A DNA stretch of 59,857 nucleotides from Glandiceps talaboti (lineage: Eukaryota; Hemichordata; Enteropneusta; Spengelidae), in the NCBI RefSeq assembly GCF_964340395.1, contig NC_135571.1, positions 1,380,754-1,440,610 on the forward strand, read 5' to 3'. The notes under the pieces are model-generated. The model ran no database searches. It was given only the letters and a program-made list of their open reading frames with translations, and was not told where the DNA came from. A program made the translations under genes and the position numbers. Position 1 is the first letter of the stretch, and the number at the start of each line of letters is the position of its first letter. Shown piece by piece: positions 44,111 through 57,315 of the stretch.

Positions 44111-44172
44111 ACTTATTGTTAGCATGGACTACCATATGGATAAACATTTTTAGAAACTGTACAGTTGTGCTA

Positions 44173-44994
<822 letters not shown>

Positions 44995-45511
44995 ATACAG
45001 TTCAGTTAGTTACACATTAGAGCGTGAACAATTTAGCTCATAAAAATGAAAGAGTTTGGGCCCAAAATTATTACTTTGGAACACAAACATTCTGGACTCT
45101 CATTATTGTCACTGGTTTATCGTCACGCTATGTTTTGGCGACGTTCTCATTACATTGTAAAGCATGCAAGCTTTTCAAATGGAACTAGTGTAGCGGTAAA
45201 TTGAGCACAATGCCCTCGATAACCGTCTACAATATTTCACTGCATGGATACCTGCCCGTAATGCTGATTCTAATTTATTAGGGTTTTAGAAATAACTGAT
45301 GCATTCTGTATTGAAAATAAATAGCGTGGAACTCCGGGAGATGTCAATTTAACCATGGACAGTGAAGGGGAAATCAACTCACATTTTCCATTACGTTAAC
45401 GCAATGTGTGCCTCGAAAATAAATCTGTGTTTGTTGTTAAATTCAAACCAATTCTCAAGTCAAATCAAGGAGAAAAAAATATTGAGTCGCCATACAACAT
45501 TTTTATTACAG

Positions 45512-45661
45512 AAGGTCAAATTGATCCAATGCTCGCCAACGACTGTTGACTCCAAAGAAATTATTATTGATTGCCTTAAAAATAAAACGGTGGACCCCGA
45601 AAATTCGTCTATCATTCCAGGAACGTTAACAAGTTATGACATTGTGAGAGATTTTGAAGTG
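45512..45661 (+). CDS. Possible internal exon, unknown product
   Basis: An acceptor-like TTTTTATTACAG ends at 45511 and a donor-like GTG/GTAATA starts at 45662. Between them 150 bases form exactly 50 open codons, reading KVKLIQCSPTTVDSKEIIID at the start. The composition is ordinary (charged, hydrophobic, no repeat). I recognise no family, and no partner exon was found nearby; the frame also extends upstream past the acceptor. The interval ends 16 bases before the duplicated assembly segment. It could equally be chance open sequence. Confidence 0.25.
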
Positions 45662-45677
45662 GTAATATAGATGACAA

Positions 45678-46358
45678 TAGGTATTTATTTTGGAGTTTTA
45701 ATTCTTAAAACAGCTCTAACTATATGTTTATTGAAAAGACAGTGTGAAATAATATTAATCCGTGTTTGTAAGTCAATGAATTATAAAAAAAAAACCTACA
45801 AACTGTACGTGTAAAATGTTTGTTATTGTACGTACAATATATTATTGCCATTTTCTAATGTTTTGTAATTTATTGAGTCACAAACCAGGATCTAGTATAT
45901 ATTGTTTCATATTGTTGTTCCATGTATAAGAACATACTAGAATTGGTTTGGAATTAAAAATCCATAGTAAATACCTATTTTTTTTATCCATGTGACCACT
46001 TTTTAAGAAGTTTGATTTACAAGTAACTTAGCCCACAGACAACGTGAACGATCGATTCATTCATTCATTCATTCATTCATTCATTCATTCATTACGTTAA
46101 CCGATTGTCTACTGTACTAATCGTGATAATAAACTGTAATTAGTGGTTGTAAATCATGACTAAAAATAGAGAAACGTATAGGAGGCTAGATTGTGTGTTC
46201 AAAGTTTGGTACAGTTGTGAACTCCAGTACTAATTTCAACTCCAACCTTCAACGCTCTGATCCTACAACATATGTCACATTTAAGCAACCCTTCAAGTCT
46301 CAATTGTGTGTTTCCGATTACCCTCAATTTTAGAATAGGTGGGGTAGGTAGATTTTTG

Positions 46359-46452
<94 letters not shown>

Positions 46453-47257
46453 TTGGTAGTACTGGAACTCTTTCTTGGTTGTAACTCGGAGTTTCACGCA
46501 TATTTATTTTGCAATGAAATATAGAGATGAATCTTCCTCTATGAAGTGAAACGTTTGTATTATTGTTTGCTCTTTGGGCCTATAGTCTTATTGGTCTTAA
46601 ATAAACTGATTGATTGAAAAACAATGTCATGGTTGTATCCGAGAAAAGATATAGCAGTTATCCCGAAACAATGTAACAGTCATATGAGAAAAGGTGTAAC
46701 AGTTATGCGAGAAACTATTAACTGTCATGCGAGAAACGTTTTTACAGCTATGCGAGAAACAGTCTAAAAGTTATATGAGAAACGGTGTACCAAGTATGCG
46801 AGAAACGGTGTATCAGTTATACGAGAAACAATATGTAAGAGTTATTCGAGATTAAACATTTTAAAGTAACGGATATCCGAGAAACGGTATAATATCCGAT
46901 AAAAGGGTGTAACAGTTATCGGAGAAAGGATATTAAGTTATTCAAGAAACTAGTTAAGATAACAGATATCCAAGAAATTGTGTAACTGTTAGCCGAGAAA
47001 CGGTTTACATAACATACTTATCCGTGACTTGGAAACTGTGCAACACGTATCTGTGAATAAGACTTAGTTTAAGTTTATTCCTTGAACTCAACAATGTCGA
47101 CAGCGGTCACGTGCACGGTGTCATGATTTCTGAATGGAATATAACAGTTGCTTGAGAATAGTTGTAATCACGTGACATTTTATCTGTAAACACCTTGACC
47201 GTGCAACAGCGAATTTTTGGGATCATCATGATATTCCAAGCATATACTACAAAAATC
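45678..47257. repeat. Duplicated segment, copy A (ends at the gap)
   Basis: Nearly identical to copy B at 47358-48966. It holds an ATTC array (46054-46093), inverted terminal sequence of family X (about 46296-46362), an AT array (46362-46449), family Y sequence, AATAAACTGATTGATTG (near 46600) and a degenerate minisatellite with the unit core GCGAGAAACGGTGTA (about 46630-47005). It ends exactly at the first N. Confidence 0.95.
46596..46617 (+). repeat. Possible 3' tail of a non-LTR retroelement or SINE
   Basis: AATAAACTGATTGATTG is the kind of short ATTG-type tail that ends many RTE/CR1-related elements. It also occurs in copy B near 48343. No reverse-transcriptase sequence is attached, so this is weak. 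Confidence 0.3.
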
Positions 47258-47357
47258 NNNNNNNNNNNNNNNNNNNNNNNNNNNNNNNNNNNNNNNNNNN
47301 NNNNNNNNNNNNNNNNNNNNNNNNNNNNNNNNNNNNNNNNNNNNNNNNNNNNNNNNN
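47258..47357. other. Assembly gap of 100 N
   Basis: Exactly 100 N, the usual placeholder for a gap of unknown size. Copy A ends directly before it and copy B begins directly after it. Confidence 0.99.
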
Positions 47358-49716
<2,359 letters not shown>

Positions 49717-50216
49717 ATAATTCCCGCATTTCTCTGGTTTGCTCTCTAAGTTGAATTACGAATAGCTTCGCAGCGCACTCGATTAATTAATGAGCACTTT
49801 ATGATATACCAACACGAGAATTCACATTTTACTAACACTTGCTAACTATTAATCATCCAGGCAGATTTGAGGTAAGACCTTTAAACAAATGAACAATTTA
49901 TCATTTGTTGAGTAAAAATACTAAGGTAGGTTTGGAACATGTTCACAATATTACAGTTCATGCACTGATGCTGTGTAAACATTGACTGAACCTCGTGCAT
50001 TCAGGTACTTGTTACTTCCAAATATCTGGCGGTAACACTGAGTTTTCGCTTCTCGGCTACCGTCAGCACTTTTTATCAGCTTGATAGTTAATATATTAAA
50101 ATAGAAGTGGCGCCAAACTCATCTAAGAGAAGAGCTATTTTTGGACTCCATAATAATTTTGTAAAATGATATAATCATTTTGAAATTGGTATTAATGAAT
50201 GAATGAATAGTCATAC
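49717..50216. other. Unique DNA, no gene seen
   Basis: No feature recognised. Confidence 0.5.
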
Positions 50217-50263
50217 ATACAAACAAACAAACAAACGAACAAACTTATAAATACATAAATACA

Positions 50264-50330
<67 letters not shown>

Positions 50331-50332
50331 AA
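50217..50332. repeat. CAAA and AAAT arrays
   Basis: A short CAAA array and then about 80 bases of AAAT/ATAA units. Confidence 0.95.
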
Positions 50333-50395
50333 TAGATTTTGCGTTCAGCAGTCGATAACTCAAGTATCCAATTCCAAATCTGTATAGGTATTTGT

Positions 50396-50561
50396 CAAAC
50401 GAGAAAATGGCGGGAATTATCATCCTGTATATCAATTGAGATTTCAGCACTCCTAGATCTCACACTTCTTTGAGGTAAGAATGATTGATTTTACGTTTCT
50501 GTAGCAGACGACAAGTCTATCCTATTTATATTTATACTATGGGCAAACGAGAAAATGGCGG
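50396..50561. promoter_or_regulatory. Duplicated YY1-like site
   Basis: CAAACGAGAAAATGGCGG occurs identically at 50396-50413 and about 50544-50561. The core AAAATGGCGG fits the consensus of the zinc-finger factor YY1 and related proteins. Two identical 18-base copies about 148 bases apart suggest a retained element or a local duplication. No transcript start was identified. Confidence 0.3.
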
Positions 50562-53112
50562 TAATTTTTATATTTACACTGTAAAATTATTGTCAGGCAT
50601 ATGTCAATTTGGTTTTTATTATAAATTCTTCGCTCCTCATAATAATTTCAAAAGGGCCGCTTTGGATTACTTTTCGGATATAAAATATTGGTTTTACGTA
50701 TTGCAGGTGACGGTAACTCAAAGATCCGTGTGAAGTTGTAGCGAGTCTCAAGCGAGATTACAACAAATGTAGCTTGATACACAAAATAGCGCAGTGTATC
50801 ATGTACCAGTATATTTGGACTGACGTGTTTGCAACTTATAACAACGCAAGGTGTGCCGATGAAGAATATGCACGCGTTCAGTTGTCTGTCAGTCGGTGAG
50901 TTTATCCAAAATCTATCAAATATAGTTGGCGGTTTGTAAGGAGACTATGACGAGTGTAATGTTTGATAGAATAAGGCTTATGTGTGATCGTACTTTATCT
51001 TCGTGGCTTTGTTGTATTGACTTTACATTGTGTTTTGTTAGTCTCCCGTCTTAATACAAACATCTCTACAGAAGTGTTGGTCGTGTACGAGTGGCTGCTC
51101 TCAGAGGTAACTGTAGCCGTCAGGCAGATCATCTCTGAAGAGCCTTTGCCGCATAATAATAACTGCAACCGTAACATTTTCTCCACTATTTCAGCGCAAA
51201 ATCTAACCAGCTATCAATGAAACAACAGCGCAAAATGCATATCGCTGCATTACCCGTATATGTTAGGACTTTCCCAAAACACGCCTGTCATCAAAATATT
51301 TTCCCGCCAATTTGACAAACACGTCGATTTGAAACTATCAACACTCCAAAGTTCTGTAATATAGAACGTACTTACCTCAGTTGTTGTTATTCGTGTCGAA
51401 GCTCTGTAACTCTAGACGAAAATTCGTCTGAAACACGGTCACTACGTGCCATAATTTGACACACTTCGTCACCTAGTGCTGGTATCAAACGCTAAGACGG
51501 TAGACCTGTGTTTTGCCCACACATTTGAGGTCAACGTTTTAGGTCAATCGCGATTGTTCCTTAAGAAATTTTCCTAGCCGTGTACTCAATAGGCGCGTTA
51601 CTATGGAGTATCATTCCACTGTTATGATCAGGCCCGAGGCGGCAAATGCAGCTGTTAGCAGGTCGCTCCAGTTTTTTAAATATCAATCTGAAAATAACTA
51701 TATCACCACAATTTCTGCTTACAAAACAGTCATAAAATGTAATTAGTTACATCATTTATCAGAATAATTTTTCAATTCACAGAGTAGACCCTGTTTTTTC
51801 ATAGACTTTGAAAATAAGTGTGTGAATTAACAATGGACCAATAAACCGCGGTTTACTAAACAAGCTCTTTGACATAACGGTTCCATTGATTGGATTATAG
51901 ATGACTTGGCGATTAACCTGGGCAACATATTTCTCAGCAATATTGTGACCACAAAAGGTTGGTTGGTAGCCTAAAGAAATAACAATACTTTTAATTAAAG
52001 GTTGATAGTTTCATTTTGGTTACTAGCTGGCAATATTTTTGTCAAGAATTTGTCATCTGTTTAAGTATTCTAACGGTATAGTAGTGCAGGAAAAGACCGT
52101 TTCATATTGAATGCTAAGCATTTCGCTTTTTTTCAATATCTAATTGCACGTAATCTAAAAGTATGCTTTTGTGTTAAGTCAGCCATCGCGTGACGTCCAT
52201 GATTTTAAACATTTTCCCTACACGAACGTAGTATTGTAGATCTATTTCAGTTTTAAGATAGATATAGGGTTACTTAAGGTGACAAAAAGACACCAATATT
52301 TCAATGCACCAACACACATACGTCATCACTTCACGTGTTCTACCCATAGTACTGATAGTTAAGAATAGATAATGGTATAAAAGACGAAATGAAAACGACT
52401 TTGTTTGAGACAGTGGGTGTACTGAACAACAAAGAGTTTCACACTGTATTGAAAATAAATGTTTTCCCATCCTAACAACGCAGCAAATACTGTTTTATTG
52501 CAGTTCACGGTTGGGTGACCCGCATAGATATATCACTGGAGTTTTCCAGCTCAAAAGACACCCCTTTAGAATTTGGTAACAAAACGCAGACAAGCGACAA
52601 CACGGCTTTATTAACCACGGTAAGATATACAGTTAGTTTTCACTGGGAGAAATTCGACTTTCTTGTTGTAATTGTCAACTCACTTTGACTCCATTGATAC
52701 CGTTTAGTGACGTAATTGCTATGACGTATCACTTGAACCGGTATGACGCCAAGAAAAAATCATCAGAAGTGATAATGTAGACATGGACACGTAAATAGAG
52801 ATCTTTGTGACGTCAGCTGAGGTCACGGTGTTTCCGATATCGGTCGAATGAAAATTCCAAATCGTTTGATCAAGACATTCATTTTTGTTCACATAAAACT
52901 TGTCTGAAAAAACTCAGTTCACTTTGTATATTTGTAAAGATGATTCATCTGTAACCCCTCCCGACCCCCATCCCTTAAAAATTATCCGAGTCGACTGTTT
53001 ATTATGAGTGCCATAAAAACCACCTAGAAACGTTCCGACTGGCACCTAAGTTACGTCCTAATTTCGTTAATATTATTATTTTAGAGTGTCGATTTTTATT
53101 CTCCTCAACCGT
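50562..53112. other. Unique DNA, no gene established
   Basis: About 2.5 kb with only short frames lacking domains. A CRE-containing palindrome at 52807-52826 is listed separately. Confidence 0.5.
52807..52826. promoter_or_regulatory. 20-bp palindrome containing a CRE
   Basis: GTGACGTCAGCTGAGGTCAC is self-complementary except at one position pair. It contains TGACGTCA (52808-52815), an inner CAGCTG E-box and an outer GGTCA half-site. This makes it a candidate regulatory element. Confidence 0.3.
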
Positions 53113-53115
53113 AAC

Positions 53116-53148
<33 letters not shown>
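53113..53148. repeat. GTCT microsatellite
   Basis: About nine GTCT units. Confidence 0.95.
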
Positions 53149-53151
<3 letters not shown>

Positions 53152-53813
53152 CATTCATCTACCAATATGTATGTTTCTTGCATATCATATGTCTCTCGAT
53201 CGATGTGTTTTCTATCTATCTTTCGTTCCTCGGTATGCCCTTACCACGTCCTGTAACAGTAGTTACCATATATTAGTAGTAGAAATCCAAGTGTGAGCCG
53301 AGGAGCTATTTACTACTCCAAAATAGTACAGCGCCACCTTGTTCATGCGATAAATATTACCTGAAGATACTTTTTATTTCGATTTGCGAACGATGCCAAT
53401 TCCACGTTGTTCGCTTTTCGTAATACCTTCCCCTGAATTTATTTAAATTTGTCCAAATTGACCTTATCACAACATTTAATGGTAGACAAGTAAAACAACA
53501 CAAAATTGTCCCACACTAAATAAAAGTAGCTCACTTCTCCAAGACAAATATCGATTCTAATGTTAGATCTCTGCGGAGAAAGGATGAAAAGGGATGTACC
53601 GCCCAACATGGTTACTACTTTTTCACGAAAACTTAGATCTGATTTTGGTTCTGAACATTGGTCAAGATGATAAGGACACTTTTTTATTCCATATGCAAAT
53701 TTCTCCAATCCTTGAGTAAAAGGTAAAATCACCTTTAAAGGGGCACACAAATCGCGCCCTCTGAGTTCAAAGGATCACATTTGTAAAAACATGCGTACTG
53801 TATGCTATCTGGA
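53149..53813. other. Unique DNA, no gene established
   Basis: The minus frame 53439-53750 has no domain signature. TTTAAAGGGGCAC near 53735, at its upstream edge, resembles the end of the element at 27037, but no partner end was found. Confidence 0.45.
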
Positions 53814-54090
53814 CACACACACACACACACACAAACATTAACTAATTTACTAACTAACTAGTAACTAACTAACTTAATAACTAAATAACTGACAAGTAAC
53901 TAACTACTAAACAAATAAATAAATAAATAAGTAAATACTTACATAAATACATAAATAAATAAATAAATAAATACATACATAAATAAATGAATAAATAAAT
54001 AAATAAATACGTAAATAATATCGGTTCATCTGTGTCTGTCTCTGTGTGTATGTCAGTGTCACAGTGTATTTCTGTGTGGTATATGTATGC

Positions 54091-54160
<70 letters not shown>
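53814..54160. repeat. CA, AAAT and GTCT arrays
   Basis: CA array (53814-53832), an ACTA-type degenerate stretch, AAAT/AAATAC units (about 53911-54010), then GTCT (about 54091-54160). Confidence 0.9.
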
Positions 54161-54161
<1 letters not shown>

Positions 54162-54198
54162 GTAGCGGATCTGTCTGACATGTTCTTGTCTGTCTCTC

Positions 54199-54502
54199 TG
54201 CGGTTACCCGATCCCATCTAGTTTATTTATGCCGAACCTAAACTTTTTTTTTTACATATTCGAAAGAAAAATATGAAATAAAATTCTGAAAATTGTGAAG
54301 TCTCGCGAGAAATAGTGGATGTGTAAATGTAAACTGACATCGACTTAAAAAAAAACAATACAAAACTTTGGCCGGATATCTGATGGGAAGAAACCAATAA
54401 CACATAGACCATTTGGAAAACAATGGAAAACATAACTTTTTTTTAAATCTTCCTAACTACCCTCACCTATTCTAGAATTGAACGTAATCGGAACCAAACA
54501 AT
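54199..54502 (+). mobile_element. Dispersed family X, copy 2
   Basis: Collinear with 28461-28789: GCGGTTACC start, ATATTCGA-like inner segment, GAGAAATAGTGGATG, AGACCATTTGGAAAACAATG, then TTCTAGAATTGAACGTAATC at the end. It is followed at once by CA and AT arrays. Confidence 0.7.
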
Positions 54503-54515
54503 ATTTTTTGACACA

Positions 54516-54546
54516 CACACACACACACACACGCACACACACACAC

Positions 54547-54632
<86 letters not shown>
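54516..54632. repeat. CA array plus AT array
   Basis: About 32 bases of CA followed by about 83 bases of AT. Confidence 0.95.
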
Positions 54633-54636
<4 letters not shown>

Positions 54637-54707
54637 GGTAGTACTGGAACTCTTTCTTGGGTGTAACTCGGAGTTACACCCAAGAAAGAGTTCCAGTACT
54701 ACCAAAA
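54633..54707. repeat. Perfect palindrome, 37-bp arms, 1-base centre
   Basis: The arm 54633-54669 is the exact reverse complement of 54671-54707, with a single G between. The arm contains family-Y sequence (GTACTGGAACTCTTTCTTGG), which in the copies near 46.5 and 48.2 kb occurs without the inverted partner. AT arrays lie outside, directly on the left and 65 bases away on the right. Strong cruciform potential. Confidence 0.95.
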
Positions 54708-54713
54708 CTATTA

Positions 54714-54769
54714 CGCGGCTCTGCCACTGCGGTATAGAGCACTGTCTTAGCAGATTGATACTCACCGAG

Positions 54770-54771
<2 letters not shown>
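54714..54771 (+). repeat. tRNA-like SINE head, truncated
   Basis: TGCCACTGCGG (54722-54732) resembles the RNA polymerase III A box. It is followed by TAGAGCACTGTCTTAGCAG, which reads like a tRNA D-stem to anticodon-stem region, and by CGAGTT at B-box distance before the sequence dissolves into an AT array. The lack of a complete B box and acceptor stem rules out a functional tRNA gene. Confidence 0.4.

Positions 54772-54772
<1 letters not shown>

Positions 54773-54853
<81 letters not shown>
54773..54853. repeat. AT array
   Basis: About 81 bases of AT. With the array at 54549-54632 it brackets the palindrome and SINE-like piece. Confidence 0.95.
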
Positions 54854-54855
<2 letters not shown>

Positions 54856-54904
54856 ATGGTATTGCAGACAAACAGTATACAGACTTATTAGAATTCGCAA
54901 ATAA

Positions 54905-55198
54905 TTAATCAGTTTTGACTAAACGTGTCTGGCTGGTTTTCCTAACTTTTTCATAATGGCCCGTTGTTTTGTGTATTTCTCGATATTCTTCAATCACGTC
55001 AAACTTTTCTTCACATATTTCTTTGAAATGGTGTCTCTGTTCCACACACAACTTTTCCATCGTCATTTTCAGTTTTCTCTGTTCGGCTTCGTTTCTTGTG
55101 AGGGCGCTCTTCACCGACTTCGAATGTCCAAACTTGAGTGGTTCTATGTCCAATAAAGAGAATACAGATCCGAAACGAACCGATGGACTATCGACCAT
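54905..55198 (-). CDS. Candidate coding exon, charged helical protein
   Basis: From ATG at 55198 to a stop at 54905, 97 residues. An acceptor-like CTACAG lies just upstream (exon edge near 55203). Residues about 35-85 are highly charged and helical ([20 protein letters not shown], then an [19 protein letters not shown] segment), as in a coiled coil, and differ clearly from the repeat-derived frames of the window. A possible donor (AAA/GTTAGG, near 54940) would leave phase 0, matching the phase-0 start of the exon at 39370 on the same strand, so this might be an upstream exon of that gene. The donor is weak and the distance is over 15 kb. No family recognised. Confidence 0.45.
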   Translation of the reverse strand: MVDSPSVRFGSVFSLLDIEPLKFGHSKSVKSALTRNEAEQRKLKMTMEKLCVEQRHHFKEICEEKFDVIEEYREIHKTTGHYEKVRKTSQTRLVKTD

Positions 55199-55495
55199 TA
55201 TGTCTGTAGTTTCGAAGTACACATAAAGTTATAAAAGCATGAGAAGTTTACGTACTGTAAACCGATAGTTTCAGCAGTTTACTATCTCCTTAGCTTTGTC
55301 CGTTTTAACTCAGTCGCTTGACATGTCATTCTTGCAGATATTAATTTTCGGATGACTCGGGTGTCTCCAAGAGAAACATTATAATTGGCAAATCTATTCA
55401 AACTAACAGATAGTTAAACTTTACTCCAGGAGTGTATTGTTTAGTGGTCATGTAGTCAGTTGATGTTGCTTTTGTTCTTGCCTGCCGGATGAAAA
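55199..55495. other. Region upstream of the 55-kb exon
   Basis: On the minus strand, CTTTTATAAC (about 55228-55237) is TATA-like and 30-40 bases before the candidate ATG. It could be a promoter or simply intron. Nothing else seen. Confidence 0.3.
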
Positions 55496-55538
55496 GTGGT
55501 GGTGGTGGTGGTGGTGGTGGTGGTGGTGGTGGTGGTGG

Positions 55539-55596
<58 letters not shown>

Positions 55597-55603
55597 GATG
55601 ATG
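55496..55603. repeat. GGT array followed by GAT array
   Basis: About 14 GGT units and then about 20 GAT units with GGT interruptions. Poly-His, poly-Val and poly-Met frames through it are artefacts. Confidence 0.97.
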
Positions 55604-56595
55604 ATAACGACGACCGCGACGACGACGCAAATGTTTGTTGACTGTATCCTTATTGTTTTGGTACGTGATTGTTTGTTTATTGATGTTTGGTGTTTTGCGT
55701 TGCCTTCCGAGTTCACAAAACGTCGATTTTCAAAGCGTTGAATCGTGTGTTTCTACTATCCTAATGACATTTGACGATTCAGCCACTGACGATACATCAC
55801 CATATGCCTGTCAATATCGAAAACGATTGGCCTTTCGATAATATTTGGGAGGTTTTCCACTTCATTGACACATGAGAAAGTCATAAAGCTTCTATTTCCA
55901 TACCATCCTTTAATCGGAGCGCACCATCTACACTGCTTGTGTTTATTGGTCCGGCTGTCTTTGAAAAAAAAGAATAAGAAGAAATGTAGTTTTTATTCGG
56001 AAGTAAACAAAAACCACGAAATATACATGTAAATACAAATCCATCCACCCATTCATCCAGCCATGCATACATACACGATTCGTTTCCCTTGCCTTATCAA
56101 GCTTAGGTAGCAATGTTTTATGCTAAAACTCTGAGATGTCGAAATTTTGATTTGGAAATGAAATAAAATGTAATAAAACTAAGTTGGATCAGAGTAAAAC
56201 GACAGCTTGTAAGTTTTATCGTGTCTTTGAGTAAATCAATATATTGTAAGATATGTCGTTTCGTTCAAGGCAAGCCAATGACATCAAACACGACATTGTC
56301 ACTATTGTCGAGTGGATGATAATCGCCTTATTGTATAAGTCCCCCGTTTCCAATTTAATCACAAAGGGTCTTCAGATACACATAAAACAGAAAAAAAAAT
56401 GTTAACGGAATTGTTCGCCCGGATTGGATATGGATTTCCCTCCCATACTTGACTGATATGCCGTGAGCTGTGGGCATTTACTACAACTGTTGATCCTTTT
56501 ATACTGACTGTGGGCTGATACCATTGGACTACGTCACGTTTATGATCACGGAGCAAAATTGTCAATTGTACGTTTCAAAAATGTAAGGCCTAAAA
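55604..56595. other. Unique DNA, no gene seen
   Basis: No domain-bearing frame recognised. Confidence 0.5.
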
Positions 56596-56920
56596 AATGT
56601 TTGTTCCGGTTACTTGACCCCCACCTAGTTTTTCACGCCGACCCTAAATAAAAATTGTCAAGTCTCGCCAGAAATAATGGATGTGGAAACTGACCTCAAC
56701 TTAAAAAGACAATATGAAACTGTTCTCAATATGTAATGGATGTACATCTGATCATGATGAGAAGAAACCAATAAATTAACACAGAGACCATATGGAAAAC
56801 AACGGAAAAGATAACTACCTCAACTAGACACTCACATATGAAAACAAATAGATATATAAAAAAAATAAAAATCTACATACCCACCTATTCTAAAAAAAAA
56901 TTGTCAGGCCTAACTGTAAT
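56596..56920 (+). mobile_element. Dispersed family X, copy 3
   Basis: Collinear with copy 1: GTTCCGGTTAC start, AGAAATAATGGATG, AGACCATATGGAAAACAACG, AAATCTACATACCCACC near the end. The last 25 bases are diverged. GGCCTAAA also precedes both this copy and copy 1, so the family may extend slightly further left. Confidence 0.65.
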
Positions 56921-56923
56921 TCA

Positions 56924-57124
56924 CGATTGACATTTTTGAAAGCCGAAAAAAGTGACAAAATATTTGCATTAATTTGCAAGATTGACATTTTGACACGATT
57001 GAACACATAAAATGTCGATGTCGGCTTTCAAAAATGTCGATCGTACTGATCGATTACATTTTTAGTATGCACAATTGACATTTTTTTTGTTTTCTATCGT
57101 GCAAAGAATTAATGTCAATCGTGC
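56924..57124. repeat. Nested inverted repeats on an ATTGACATT motif
   Basis: CGATTGACATTTTTGAAAGC (56924 onward) pairs with its complement at 57021-57043 over 23 bases with one mismatch, around a 74-base loop. A second pair GCACAATTGACATT / AATGTCAATCGTGC lies at about 57069-57082 and 57111-57124. Further single ATTGACATT copies lie between. It directly abuts family X copy 3. Confidence 0.75.
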
Positions 57125-57212
57125 GTGCATGAAATTAAAAAATGTAACACCATTTACTTCTGTCCATGGATGGGTTACTCGGTAACGTTTTCCATTTTCA
57201 TGTGTTGTCGGT

Positions 57213-57315
57213 TATGTTGTGTTGTGTTGTGTTGTGTTGTGTTGTGTTGTGTTGTGTTGTGTTGTGTTGTGGTGTGTTGTGGTGTGGTGTGGTGTGGTGT
57301 GGTGTGTTGTGTTGC
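57213..57315. repeat. GTGTT pentanucleotide array
   Basis: About 20 GTGTT units, with GTGGT variants toward the right. Confidence 0.95.

Larger units (their letters stand above)
42926..44172 (+). mobile_element. Composite non-autonomous element with internal tandem arrays
   Basis: Both ends carry the 11-base inverted repeat TAGCACAACTG (42926-42936) and CAGTTGTGCTA (44162-44172), including a terminal TA on each side. The left end is a 28-base near-perfect palindrome (42927-42954, 12 of 13 arm positions pair). Then come a CGCCCGG motif and a GTCT/GT microsatellite (42971-42998). An array of four ~147-base units (about 43004-43547) and an array of five 114-115-base units (about 43548-44110) follow. 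Short ends, a hairpin, a tetranucleotide microsatellite and a tandem-repeat core resemble bivalve Pearl and Drosophila DINE-1/HINE elements, which are Helentron-mobilised. The TA at both borders would instead fit a Tc1/mariner MITE. No transposase or Rep protein is encoded. The 128-codon + frame 43395-43781 is spurious. Confidence 0.7.

Noticed and set aside
54714-54771. Functional tRNA gene
   Set aside because: No complete B box, acceptor stem or terminator; the sequence dissolves into AT repeats.
55448-55716. Poly-His, poly-Ile, poly-Val and poly-Met frames
   Set aside because: All derive from the GGT/GAT array in different registers.
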